Positions 45,105 to 53,886 of a stretch of DNA of 64,000 nt are shown piece after piece. A model generated the notes under the pieces. That model was not told the origin of the DNA. It saw only the letters and a program-made list of their open reading frames with translations, and searched no databases. The stretch lies in NCBI RefSeq assembly GCF_928381505.1, contig NZ_CAKMSJ010000011.1, positions 21,811 to 85,810 on the forward strand, given 5' to 3'. Origin of the DNA: Rothia endophytica. Lineage in GTDB: Bacteria; Actinomycetota; Actinomycetes; Actinomycetales; Micrococcaceae. Every line of letters starts with the position of its first letter. The stretch's first letter is position 1. The position numbers and the translations under genes are program-made.

Positions 45105-48100
45105 TTAGCCAGTGGGGGACGGTCTGTCAGTAGAATCTTCCGGCTCTGACGTGAGTAGGTCCCGCACCTGGGCTGCGGTGAGCTGGCCGCTAAAGAACTG
45201 ACCCTCATCTACCACAGCATCGAAGAGCGCTGCCTTGGTGTCCTTGAGCTCCATGATCTTCTCTTCAATGGTTCCGGCAGAGACCAATCGGTAGACCATA
45301 ACGTTCTTGGTCTGCCCAATGCGGTGCACACGGTCTACCGCCTGCTGTTCAGCGGCAGGGTTCCACCAGGGGTCCATGATGAAACAATAGTCGGCGCTGG
45401 TTAGATTCAGACCAAAGCCACCTGCCTTGAGTGAAATCAGGAAGACCGGGGCGGTGCCCTGCTCAAAGGCCTCCAAAATTTCCCCGCGGTTGCGGGTAGA
45501 ACCGTCCAGATAGAGGTAGGGGATGCCCATATCAGCCAAGCGTTCAGCAATCTTTTTCAGGTAGCTGGTGAACTGGCTAAAGATCAGTGCCCGGTGCCCG
45601 TCGTGAATAATCTCAGGCAGGTTCTCCTGCAGGTAGTCCAGCTTGGAGGATTCCACTGACCCGTATTTCTCGGCATCGATGAGAGAGGCGTCCAGCGCTA
45701 GGCGGCGCAGGGTAGTCAGGGACTGGAAGATGGTAAAGCGGTTCTTATCCATGTCTTCCAGCAGACCCAGAATCTTCTGGCGCTCGCGCTGCAGATGGGT
45801 GTCGTAGGCCTTGCGGTGGCCAGGTGCCAGAGGCACGTCCACGCGCACATCGGTCTTCTCGGGCAGGTCAGCTGCCACCAGTTCCTTGGTGCGGCGCTTC
45901 ATGAGCGGACGCACGCGGCGGCGCAGCCTGCCCAGCGCCTTGGTTTCTTCCCCGGATTCGATGGGGGTAGCGTACGCATCTTTGAAGGCGCGGGCTGAGG
46001 GGAAGAGGCCGGGGGCTGAAATAGAGAACATGGACCATAGCTCCATGAGGTTATTCTCCATAGGCGTGCCGGTGACCGCGATTTTGACGCGGGCAGGTAG
46101 GTCGCGGGCTGCCTTATGTGCCTTGGTCTTGGCGTTCTTGACGAACTGCGCTTCGTCCAAGATTAGCCCGTTCCAGTCGGCGTCAGCACCGATATGAAAG
46201 TAGCTGTCCTCATCCAGACGGAAGAGGGCGTAGCTGGTCACCACCACATCAGCTCCAGCAATGGTGTCTGTCAGCCGTTGCTTGGACTTCCGGGTAGATT
46301 CTTCTATGCCCACCACCTTCAGGCTGGGGGCAAAGCGGTGGATTTCCCGCACCCAGTTGGGCACCACAGAGGTTGGCGCGACCACCAGGAAGGGTGGGAA
46401 ACTCGCCTGGGCTTCACCGGCGTCCTGCGTAGCTTTTTCTGCCTGCTCGGCTTCCCACACTGACTTGGCGTGCAAAAAGAGGGCGATGGTCTGCATCGTT
46501 TTACCCAGGCCCATATCATCGGCGAGCACACCACCCAGATACTGTTCCCAAAGGAAGGCAAGCCACTGGTATCCCTCAACCTGGTAGGGGCGCAACTCGG
46601 CGGCAAGGGTAGTGGGCACCTCTGCAGGAGAATGATGGTCAAGATCCAGCAGAGCGGCGACCTGCTCGTCCCAGGTAGTAACGGTCTGGGTTTCAGCCGC
46701 TAACTCTTCGAGCTCTTCCCAGAGCCCCACCTGATGGCGGCTGATTTCTAGAGGCCCACTCTTATCAGAAAGATCGCGTGCCTCCCGCAGCAGTTCTTGT
46801 AATTTCATGAACTCCGGGCGGTCTAGAGCAAAGTACTCGCCGTTGCCCAGCAACAGGTGGGTCTGCCCCTTAGCCAGCGCTGCCAGCACATCTGCGAAAG
46901 CAACGTGCCACTCACCGGCTTTGATAGCGATGCCCAGACCGAACCAGTCGCGGCGGCGGGTATCGTCCACGGTAACTACGATTTCGGGGGCTTCATCCAG
47001 TTCACGGAACTCCGGCACCTGACCCAGTAGTTCCACCCGAACCCCGTCGATGCCCCGGTAGGCGGGCAGGTAGGTTTCTAGCAGGGTGCGGGTAGACCAG
47101 CCCTCAAAACGATTCTTGCCAAAAGGAACGCCAGGGCGTACCCGCTTCACTTCTTTCAGAACCCGGTGCTCATAGGCAGTATCTCGAATATCTGCCCTGT
47201 CCTCACCAGGGTAGCCCAGGGCGTCTAGGGCAATGACCTCATCATCGGTGCCCACCGGGTTAGCCGGGTAGTCCCAGCGCCAGCGGGTGGCCGCCTCAAA
47301 GCCCTGGCTACCGGGAGTGAACTCCACCGATAAAACCAGCTGCGGTGAGCGGACGGCGGGCAGCTGCACCTGCTCATCTGCGGTAAAGAGGGGCAGGGAG
47401 CGGGTGAGCTGGGGGTAGAAATCGCTAAAGAAGGTGGGTACATCGGCGGCAGGTACGGTCACCGGTTCACCGGACACCAGCGTTTCGGCCACCGGTTCCA
47501 GCGGCTCTGCCAGCGGAATCAACACCAGCTGGGCATCAGCGCCGAGCCAGGAGGGTCGGTGGCTCTCACCATCTGCTGAGCTGACTTCACTCGGCATCGC
47601 CACTTCATCTACATGAGCCAGAGCAGAGGGCAGCGCGGACTCCCAACGGGCGGCGGTGGCAGCGTCAACATAGTGCTTTTGCGCAGCCCCGCCCAGGGCA
47701 ATAAAACCGCGGCGGGTGACGCCCAGCTTGTGGGTGAGATTGGCCGGCAGAGTGTATCCGCCCCAGCGCAGAATGGGGGTAAGACGCAGAGCATTACTGC
47801 TACTGCCGCGTTCGGGAACGGTTTCAAGGCTGAGCTCCACCTCAGGCTCGTCAGCTACCGCTAAACCTGCCTCCTGCCCGTCCAGCAGGATGGGCAGATT
47901 CAACTCCTCTGCAGACCGCAAAAGCTGCCAGAGCAGAGAAGAATCAACGTTAGAGATGGATGCCCAATCGCGGTGTGATGAATAGATGGACTGAGACCCG
48001 CGAATGACCGCATAGAACTCGGTGAACCAGCTGGCGTGCTCGGGGAGTAGACCCGTGCCGGACGCCCCGGCTGCTGTACCCGAGAATTTTTCCCAGGTCA

Positions 48101-48830
48101 GCCCACCCTTAATCCACTTGCCGCGGGCACCCATCATCACCGGGCGGGCCTCCAAACTAACCTTGGGAGCCCTATTATTTTTGGTCCAGCCGTACTTACC
48201 CGGCACCACCAGCCGTAAATCCAGAGCGCCGGACACCCCGTGCGTCCGGCTATCAAAACTGGGCCGGCTAGAGAGTGAATAGGCCAGAGACCTCCGCCAA
48301 GCCGGTAACTTGGACGCCGCCCCATCAACAGGTGGCGCTGTTTGGCTTGCATCACCAGCGGGTAGGGCCAGCTCGGCTTCCCTCTGCGCCATCTGCTGCC
48401 GTAGGTCATCCACCAGCTTTTGCTTGTCCTCCATCGGGAGAGAAGCCGACTCGTTGTCAGGAGCAGACCGCCAGGTTGAAGAGTTAGCTGTGTGCGCTTT
48501 CTTTGCCTTGGCAGACCGATCAATAGCGGTCAGCATCAGAGCCACCGCATGCTTGCAGTTATGGGACACCGGGCAGGAACAATACGACGTGAAAGACGAT
48601 GACCCGGTAAGAACTTCAGCCGGGAAAATCACCGTTGTCTCATAAGGTGTGGAGCCGCTACCCGCCACCTGACCGGTCAGCGTCCGGGCGCCCTCATCGT
48701 AGGTGTAGCGCACCACCATGCCCTCGCGCATATACCGCTGACCGCGCGTATAAGCACCGTGACCCACCTGCCGAATCAGGGCAGGGGCAGTCACGGGAAT
48801 CTCGGGAAAAGCTGAGTGAGTGGATGACAC
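45105..48830 (-). CDS. SWIM zinc-finger SNF2/RapA-type helicase
   Basis: 1241 residues. An N-terminal SWIM finger (C84, C86, C92, H94 in YCSCPVSHNCKHA) is followed by a long central region and a C-terminal SNF2 motor: GLGKTMQ near 777, DEAQ near 892, SGTP-equivalent VTGTPMENN, and QAVDRVHRIGQ near 1167. It is a DNA-dependent ATPase, probably in repair or transcription-coupled remodelling. GTG 48830 with GAGG at 6 bases is chosen; the frame continues upstream to 48959 through repeat C, which is not coding. Confidence 0.92.
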   Translation of the reverse strand: MSSTHSAFPEIPVTAPALIRQVGHGAYTRGQRYMREGMVVRYTYDEGARTLTGQVAGSGSTPYETTVIFPAEVLTGSSSFTSYCSCPVSHNCKHAVALMLTAIDRSAKAKKAHTANSSTWRSAPDNESASLPMEDKQKLVDDLRQQMAQREAELALPAGDASQTAPPVDGAASKLPAWRRSLAYSLSSRPSFDSRTHGVSGALDLRLVVPGKYGWTKNNRAPKVSLEARPVMMGARGKWIKGGLTWEKFSGTAAGASGTGLLPEHASWFTEFYAVIRGSQSIYSSHRDWASISNVDSSLLWQLLRSAEELNLPILLDGQEAGLAVADEPEVELSLETVPERGSSSNALRLTPILRWGGYTLPANLTHKLGVTRRGFIALGGAAQKHYVDAATAARWESALPSALAHVDEVAMPSEVSSADGESHRPSWLGADAQLVLIPLAEPLEPVAETLVSGEPVTVPAADVPTFFSDFYPQLTRSLPLFTADEQVQLPAVRSPQLVLSVEFTPGSQGFEAATRWRWDYPANPVGTDDEVIALDALGYPGEDRADIRDTAYEHRVLKEVKRVRPGVPFGKNRFEGWSTRTLLETYLPAYRGIDGVRVELLGQVPEFRELDEAPEIVVTVDDTRRRDWFGLGIAIKAGEWHVAFADVLAALAKGQTHLLLGNGEYFALDRPEFMKLQELLREARDLSDKSGPLEISRHQVGLWEELEELAAETQTVTTWDEQVAALLDLDHHSPAEVPTTLAAELRPYQVEGYQWLAFLWEQYLGGVLADDMGLGKTMQTIALFLHAKSVWEAEQAEKATQDAGEAQASFPPFLVVAPTSVVPNWVREIHRFAPSLKVVGIEESTRKSKQRLTDTIAGADVVVTSYALFRLDEDSYFHIGADADWNGLILDEAQFVKNAKTKAHKAARDLPARVKIAVTGTPMENNLMELWSMFSISAPGLFPSARAFKDAYATPIESGEETKALGRLRRRVRPLMKRRTKELVAADLPEKTDVRVDVPLAPGHRKAYDTHLQRERQKILGLLEDMDKNRFTIFQSLTTLRRLALDASLIDAEKYGSVESSKLDYLQENLPEIIHDGHRALIFSQFTSYLKKIAERLADMGIPYLYLDGSTRNRGEILEAFEQGTAPVFLISLKAGGFGLNLTSADYCFIMDPWWNPAAEQQAVDRVHRIGQTKNVMVYRLVSAGTIEEKIMELKDTKAALFDAVVDEGQFFSGQLTAAQVRDLLTSEPEDSTDRPSPTG

Positions 48831-48881
48831 AGTAACCTCGGTGCGAAAGCTAGTAAACAGCGGTAACTTGGTGGTGAGTGG

Positions 48882-49008
48882 AAGCCCTTTGCTGGGTGGG
48901 TGCCCTCTCCGCCAGCTGACCCTCTCATGGCTCGCGTCGGGGCGCTCGCCATGATTCACGCCAGACCCGACCAGCCGGCGGAGAGGGCACCCACCCAGCG
49001 CAGAGCTT
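48882..49008 (-). repeat. Dispersed palindromic element, copy C
   Basis: Perfect 23-base arms 48891-48913 and 48977-48999, extending imperfectly to 48882 and 49008. Core on the minus strand: GGGTCTGGCGTGAATC (48953-48968, one change from consensus) and GAGAGGGTC. The inner hairpin differs completely from copies A, B and D but is again self-complementary (CATGGCGAGCG with CGCGAGCCATG, one mismatch). It is immediately upstream of the SWIM-SNF2 gene. Confidence 0.85.
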
Positions 49009-49329
49009 TGCGGCCCAGCTAGCGAATTAACCTAATCGTCTAGCTTATCGCAGACCTAAAGGGTGACGTGAGTAAAGGAAGGGGATGGGAGGGGAAGAAA
49101 ATCTATGGATCGAATGGTGAAAACCTGTTTACAGGCTGGGCGTGTGTAGGTTACAGTTTTAACCAGCTTCAAGAGTTTCAACTGCTAAGCTCCGACTTTA
49201 GTTGAACGCCAACCCCATGTTCACGGGTGGCTCGGATGACGAAGCGGTCTGCATCGCGCATATCGGCGCTGTTTGGTGTAGACAAGAGCACGTTAGGAAA
49301 GGAACGCGCACCTTACGCGCAAAGGCACC
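49009..49329. other. Gene-free stretch ahead of the toxin-antitoxin pair
   Basis: No gene supported. It must carry the promoters of the divergent SNF2 and antitoxin genes. A small inverted repeat (GCGCA...GCGC around 49305-49320) just before the antitoxin start could be an autoregulatory site, but this is weak. Confidence 0.35.
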
Positions 49330-49530
49330 ATGTCTAATGCTCGCCCCCACATCTCTGTCCAGAAGAATATCTCTGCTGCATCTGTACCTGCTCGCGGTGG
49401 TTTTACCGCGATGAGCATTCAGGACTACACTCGTATCTCGAACGAGCGTAGCGAGTTCCTGAATTTTTTGCTGGCTCCTAACCCGAGCGGCATCCCTGCT
49501 ATTGAATACGGTGTTCTGAAAGCTGCATGA
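49330..49530 (+). CDS. Putative Phd-like antitoxin
   Basis: 66 residues. SVQKNISAASVPARGGFTAMSIQDYTRI resembles the N-terminal DNA-binding strand-helix pattern of Phd/YefM antitoxins, and the short tail would bind the toxin. AAAGG precedes ATG 49330. It overlaps the PIN gene by 4 bases (ATGA), as in vapBC pairs. Identification relies on size, context and weak similarity. Confidence 0.6.
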   Translation: MSNARPHISVQKNISAASVPARGGFTAMSIQDYTRISNERSEFLNFLLAPNPSGIPAIEYGVLKAA

Positions 49531-49961
49531 GCCAGGTTGGTCTTCTTCTTGATTCGGACGTCCTTGCCGAGATCCGCAAGGTAAACCCCCACCCCACTGT
49601 GGTGGCGTTTTTGCGCCGCCGCTCCTACCGCACCCTCTACATTTCGGTGCTGAGCCTTGGTGAGCTAAAGGGGCTCTACCCCTACCCCGAGACAGACCGC
49701 TGGCTGTCTGAGCTGACGGATCGTTTCGGTGAACACGTGCTGGACGTTGACGCCCGTGTCTCTCTGGAATGGGCTGGACGGCACGCCGAACCTAAGTTAC
49801 ATGCGGTGGGCTCATCAACGTCCACTCCATTACCAACCGCTGCCCTGGAAGGGCTGATGAGCGCCACAGCGGCGGTACATGAGCTTGAAATTATCTCCTC
49901 CAAGGCTGAGGTCTACCGCAGCTGGGGTGTGCCCGCCTCAAACCCCTGGCTCGAAGACTAA
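49527..49961 (+). CDS. PIN-domain toxin (VapC/FitB-like)
   Basis: 144 residues. PIN fold with D9 in LLLDSDVLAEI, E46 in LSLGELKGL and the late ...VPASNPW end typical of FitB/VapC RNases. The third acidic residue is E108 (usually Asp in the DALIAATA-type motif), and the final TRN..DF motif is replaced by SSKAEVY, so activity is doubtful. A partner antitoxin overlaps its start. Confidence 0.75.
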   Translation: MSQVGLLLDSDVLAEIRKVNPHPTVVAFLRRRSYRTLYISVLSLGELKGLYPYPETDRWLSELTDRFGEHVLDVDARVSLEWAGRHAEPKLHAVGSSTSTPLPTAALEGLMSATAAVHELEIISSKAEVYRSWGVPASNPWLED

Positions 49962-50011
49962 GTTCTTATTAACCATTAACCTGCAAAGAGCTGTCTTTGA
50001 ATTCACAGCTG

Positions 50012-50107
50012 ACGGACGCGGCGGCGAGCTGGATGGGGCTGGCATGAATCGCCTTGAGAGCGCTAGCGAACCGGGCGAGAGGGTCTGCTCGCCGCCGCCG
50101 CGTCCGT
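50012..50107 (+). repeat. Dispersed palindromic element, copy D
   Basis: Arms 50012-50029 and 50087-50107 (ACGGACGCGGCG... with ...CGCCGCGTCCGT; one GCG indel). The core GGGGCTGGCATGAATC is at 50035-50050 and GAGAGGGTC at 50077-50085; the core differs from copy A at only a few positions although the arms are unrelated. It lies between the convergent PIN and SDR genes. Confidence 0.85.
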
Positions 50108-50136
50108 TAGCGAATCTTAACTGCTGAACATTACCC

Positions 50137-50910
50137 CTAGTAGTTGCGGGTGCGTGCAATCAGCCCGGCAACCGCTGCCCGGGGCAGAGCCTTGGTGAGA
50201 CTAACCGCAACCTTATAGGGTAATGAGGGTACGCAGAGCGCCTTGCCCCGGTGACTAGCAGCAATGGCGTCCGTTACTACCTTCTGTGGGGCCAGCCAGA
50301 GGAAACCCGGTAGGGAAGGAGCTGCTTGCCCCATGGCGTCGTGGAATTCTGAGCGGGTGAGGCCCGGGCAGACTGCCGTGACGGTGACGCCACGCGGTGC
50401 GTACTGCAGGTGGGCTGACTCAGAGATAGACACTAAAAATCTTTTGACCGCTGAGTAGGTGCCTCCGGGTGTGAAGGCCGCTACCGAGGCGACGTTAATG
50501 ATGCGCCCCCTGCCCCTGGGCAGCATGGCGGTGATGGCGGTGTGCATGAGTAGCAAGGGAACTTTGGCGAGGACGTCCACCTGGGCCAGGTGCTGCTGGG
50601 CAGTGGAAGCGTCGAAAGAGCTACCTAAACCGAAGCCTGCGTTATTGACCAGAATTTCTACCGGAGCTTTATCCTGCTGTAGACGAGCTACCAGGCGCTC
50701 TAGATCATCGGGATTGAGTAGGTCAGCGGGTAACACCTCTACGTTAATACCGCACTCTGCCCGCAGGTTTTCAGCCAGCTCTTGCAGCGCGGCAACCCTG
50801 CGAGCGGTTAGCACCAGGTGGTAACCGGCAGCTGCGTACTGGCGCGCAAATTCGGCACCAATGCCAGCTGAGGCACCGGTAATCAGAACGTAGGATTGGT
50901 CAATGCTCAT
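50137..50910 (-). CDS. Short-chain dehydrogenase/reductase
   Basis: 257 residues. Classical SDR: cofactor motif TGASAGIG (12-19), NNAGFG, catalytic Ser region NVASVAAFTPGG and YSAVK. NADPH preference is suggested by TARR. Substrate unknown. No SD; a TAGAGT hexamer (50917-50922) 6 bases before ATG suggests a leaderless mRNA. Confidence 0.9.
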   Translation of the reverse strand: MSIDQSYVLITGASAGIGAEFARQYAAAGYHLVLTARRVAALQELAENLRAECGINVEVLPADLLNPDDLERLVARLQQDKAPVEILVNNAGFGLGSSFDASTAQQHLAQVDVLAKVPLLLMHTAITAMLPRGRGRIINVASVAAFTPGGTYSAVKRFLVSISESAHLQYAPRGVTVTAVCPGLTRSEFHDAMGQAAPSLPGFLWLAPQKVVTDAIAASHRGKALCVPSLPYKVAVSLTKALPRAAVAGLIARTRNY

Positions 50911-50999
50911 AGGTGCACTCTACCTAACATGCTCAACATCATTCGGGGAACTTGCTGTAAAGGCGCCCAGCGCTTGGGTATAAGCAAACAAAACATGAC

Positions 51000-52721
51000 A
51001 TGATAAAAGCGATGAAAACACCAGCCCGCCCCCCGCGTTCTTTGCCCATGCCCCTGTGGTTGCAGGGGGCCGTTGAGCTTGCCCTCGTTGCAGCGCTGAG
51101 TTACTTGACCGTTGTCCTTTTGCTGGCAGCTGTTTGGTATACCAACGGTTTTGATAACAGCACCTTTGCCGGTGTTGCCTCGGTAGCCGGCCATGTCTGG
51201 TTGCTGGTGCACGGTGTTCCGCTGGCTATGGACATCCCGGCGCAGGGTGCATTTACGGCGGTTTCGGGCACCATGAGTCTCATGCCCCTGGGCCTGACAC
51301 TGATACCTTTAGCGCTCTGTTTTCGTTCGGGTAGGCGCTTGGCGCGGGCCTCCTATGAGGGTCAGTTCTGGCAGCCACTTGTGGGCGGTATGGGCGCTTA
51401 CGCGCTGGTTAGCGTAGCTATTAGTGCGCTTTCAACCGGCGACTACTTTGCTACCTCGCCGGTTTTTGCAGCGCTTATTCCCCTCTGGGTAGTGGTGCTG
51501 GGCGTCCTGGCTGGTGGTTACGCGGAGTCACGCTCCCTGGCTGCCATGATTGGTGTGAATGCTGCCGACTGGGTCAAGAAGTTTAGTCAGTATTCTCGTT
51601 GGGCCGGGTCTTACATTTGGGCTGCGGTGCGTGCTGCACTGGTGAGTGTGCTGGCGCTGGGGGCTGGTGGGGCTCTGCTGTTGGCGCTCACTATTTTCTG
51701 GCACTGGGACGACGTTATCGCCCTCTACCAGACCCTGCGTGCTGGGGTTGTGGGCGGCACCGCTCTGACTCTGCTGCAGTTGGGTCTCATCCCTAATTTC
51801 GTTATATACGCCATGGCGTGGAGTTCCGGGGCCGGCTTTGCTCTGGGCACCGGCACATCGACTGATTTGACCGGCACCGACGCTGGGGTGATGCCCGCCC
51901 TCCCCATCTTGGGTGCTCTGCCGCACGCGTCCTACCCACTGGGTCTGTTGGCGCTGATGGTGCCGGTAGCTGCCGGTGCGGTGGGAGGCTGGTGGTTCTT
52001 CCGTGAAGGTGAGAATCACCTGGATGAGTGGTTCGCCCTCAAAATTCGTTTCCGTTGGCTTTCTTGGCCGCTCTCTACCATCTGCCTGGCGATCTTTAGC
52101 CTGATTCCTACCTTTACGGTTACAGCTCTGCTGGGCTGGGTTGCCAACGGTTCTTTGGGCCTGGGGCGTTTTACCGAGATTGGCCCCAACCCTCTGATGT
52201 TTGGTTTGTATGCTGCGGTGCTTCTGGCTGCTGGCATTATGCTGGGTCTGGGGCTAGCCCACCTGCTGGTGCGCGATACCACCGGTGAGCTTGACCGATT
52301 CGCAGAGGACTCCGCTGCCCCCAAGACTCGTTTTAAGCGCAAGCGCCGGGGCAAGAAGGTAGTTGGTACTGAGGCTGAGACTCCTGAGACTGATACCGAC
52401 GAAGCCGCTGGTTCAGTACGAGCTGAACCTGTGGAAGAAACCACCGATGATGCCGCAGAACTGGAACCGGCAGCTGACGCGGCGCCTGAGAGCACCAGTG
52501 ATGAGGATGAGGCAGTTATCGAACAAACGTCGGCCCCCGTGAAGCGAGAGGAAGAGACTGCCAAATCGGGGACTGATAGCGAAGAAAAACCCGATGGCGT
52601 AGACGGTGCCGAGGATGCTACTGAGGGTAAAGACCAAGCCACAGATACTGAGCCAGCCCAAGAACCTCAAAAAACCTTCCGACCGGTCATACGCCGCCCG
52701 AAGTCACGGCGTCGGATCTAA
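51000..52721 (+). CDS. PerM/DUF6350 multi-helix membrane protein
   Basis: 573 residues: about ten helices (30-440) then a highly charged tail (about 440-573) rich in Glu, Asp, Thr and Ala. The helix 1-3 region (VAGHVWLLVHGVPLAM, AVSGTMSLMPLGLTLIPLAL) matches the DUF6350 family; the Mycobacterium member PerM stabilises the divisome protein FtsB. Its position next to purN-purH is conserved in many actinobacteria (from memory). Start ATG 51000 or 51012, SD unclear. Confidence 0.85.
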   Translation: MIKAMKTPARPPRSLPMPLWLQGAVELALVAALSYLTVVLLLAAVWYTNGFDNSTFAGVASVAGHVWLLVHGVPLAMDIPAQGAFTAVSGTMSLMPLGLTLIPLALCFRSGRRLARASYEGQFWQPLVGGMGAYALVSVAISALSTGDYFATSPVFAALIPLWVVVLGVLAGGYAESRSLAAMIGVNAADWVKKFSQYSRWAGSYIWAAVRAALVSVLALGAGGALLLALTIFWHWDDVIALYQTLRAGVVGGTALTLLQLGLIPNFVIYAMAWSSGAGFALGTGTSTDLTGTDAGVMPALPILGALPHASYPLGLLALMVPVAAGAVGGWWFFREGENHLDEWFALKIRFRWLSWPLSTICLAIFSLIPTFTVTALLGWVANGSLGLGRFTEIGPNPLMFGLYAAVLLAAGIMLGLGLAHLLVRDTTGELDRFAEDSAAPKTRFKRKRRGKKVVGTEAETPETDTDEAAGSVRAEPVEETTDDAAELEPAADAAPESTSDEDEAVIEQTSAPVKREEETAKSGTDSEEKPDGVDGAEDATEGKDQATDTEPAQEPQKTFRPVIRRPKSRRRI

Positions 52722-52729
52722 CCTTTAGG

Positions 52730-53143
52730 CTAGTTGCCACCCATAATCTGACTGAAAATGCCGTCACTCATTTGTTCGGTGCACTGGTCGCTACGGGCAA
52801 TGGTGAGCGCTTGCTCTAGACAGCTAGCGTAGTTGCCTGCAGCCTCGGGGAAGAGTAACTGCACACCCGATGAGAGGCTGAGGAAGAGCGACCAAATCAC
52901 GATCATAATCATCAGCAGCACCGAGAAAAAGGGGAACTTAGCCTTCAGCATCTTCACCATGGTGGTGATAGCTAGCCCAATGGTCAGGGAAAAAAGCAGC
53001 AGTGCAAGAGCGTTGCCCCACCCCTGAAAATTGGTCATGCCAAAAGCGAGAACCAACGACAAGAAGGTGCACCGCGACCAGATGCGGATATTCTCTAGGG
53101 CTTCAAGGCTGGGCGCACTCGGCTGTTCGTGGTTCTCAGACAT
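52730..53143 (-). CDS. Small membrane protein of unknown function
   Basis: 137 residues with about three hydrophobic helices (about 24-42, 47-63, 72-93) followed by a short polar, probably external tail with two Cys (in ASCLEQ and DQCTEQ), which may form a disulfide. Family not recognised. Start ATG 53143 (AAGGTGG upstream) preferred over 53152. Confidence 0.6.
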   Translation of the reverse strand: MSENHEQPSAPSLEALENIRIWSRCTFLSLVLAFGMTNFQGWGNALALLLFSLTIGLAITTMVKMLKAKFPFFSVLLMIMIVIWSLFLSLSSGVQLLFPEAAGNYASCLEQALTIARSDQCTEQMSDGIFSQIMGGN

Positions 53144-53210
53144 AGGTACCACCTTACCGCCCCGCTAAAGAGAGCGACATCTCGTGGGTGAGTGAGCTAA
53201 ACTATAATCC

Positions 53211-53789
53211 ATGCGTGTTGTTGTAATGGTCTCCGGTTCGGGCACCAATCTGCAGTCTATTGTGGACGCCGTCAAGGCCGGCCAGCTGCCCACCGAAGTG
53301 GTAGCAGTGGGGGCAGATAAGCCCTGCCAAGGTATCGAGCGAGCTGCAGCCGCCGGTATTGAAACCTTTCTGGTGCAACCGGCTGATTACCAAGACCGCC
53401 CGGCCTGGAACAGGGCACTGGAAGAAGCAATCGCTTCCTACAGCCCTGACTACATCGTTTTTGCTGGTTTCATGCGCATCGTAGACACCCAGCTGGTTGA
53501 CCGTTTTGCGGGCCGTATTATCAACACCCACCCTGCCCTTCTGCCCTCCTTCCCCGGCGCCCACGGGGTGCGTGACGCCCTAGCCCACGGGGTAAAAGTT
53601 ACCGGTCTCACCGTACACCTGGTTGATTCCGGGGTTGATACCGGCCCCATCCTGGCGCAAGCCGCGGTGGACGTCCTGCCCGATGACACCGAAGAAACCC
53701 TGCACGAACGCATCAAAGTTAAAGAGCGAGCGCTCCTGGTGAAAACCATTGGTCAGCTAGAAACCTCCCTCTCAAACCCACAGTTTTAG
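53211..53789 (+). CDS. purN: Phosphoribosylglycinamide formyltransferase
   Basis: 192 residues. [15 protein letters not shown] at the N-terminus, catalytic [16 protein letters not shown] (Asn, His) and [13 protein letters not shown] (Asp). Transfers formyl from 10-formyl-THF in the third step of purine synthesis. No SD; a TAAACT hexamer (53198-53203) ends 7 bases ahead of ATG 53211, so it may be leaderless. Followed by purH. Confidence 0.96.
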   Translation: MRVVVMVSGSGTNLQSIVDAVKAGQLPTEVVAVGADKPCQGIERAAAAGIETFLVQPADYQDRPAWNRALEEAIASYSPDYIVFAGFMRIVDTQLVDRFAGRIINTHPALLPSFPGAHGVRDALAHGVKVTGLTVHLVDSGVDTGPILAQAAVDVLPDDTEETLHERIKVKERALLVKTIGQLETSLSNPQF

Positions 53790-53886
53790 CCTCACGGGGC
53801 TGAGCCTGCGGGTCGGGGCTCTCAAATACGACTCACGTATCTCAACCACCTGCTGCCCCACGCAGCATAAGAAACGGAGTTCATTA

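Noticed and set aside
48831..48959. N-terminal extension of the SWIM-SNF2 protein
   Set aside because: It translates palindromic repeat C and lacks an SD; GTG 48830 has GAGG and starts just before the conserved region.
49202..49414. 70-codon ORF ahead of the toxin-antitoxin pair
   Set aside because: No SD, no family, and it overlaps the better supported antitoxin frame.
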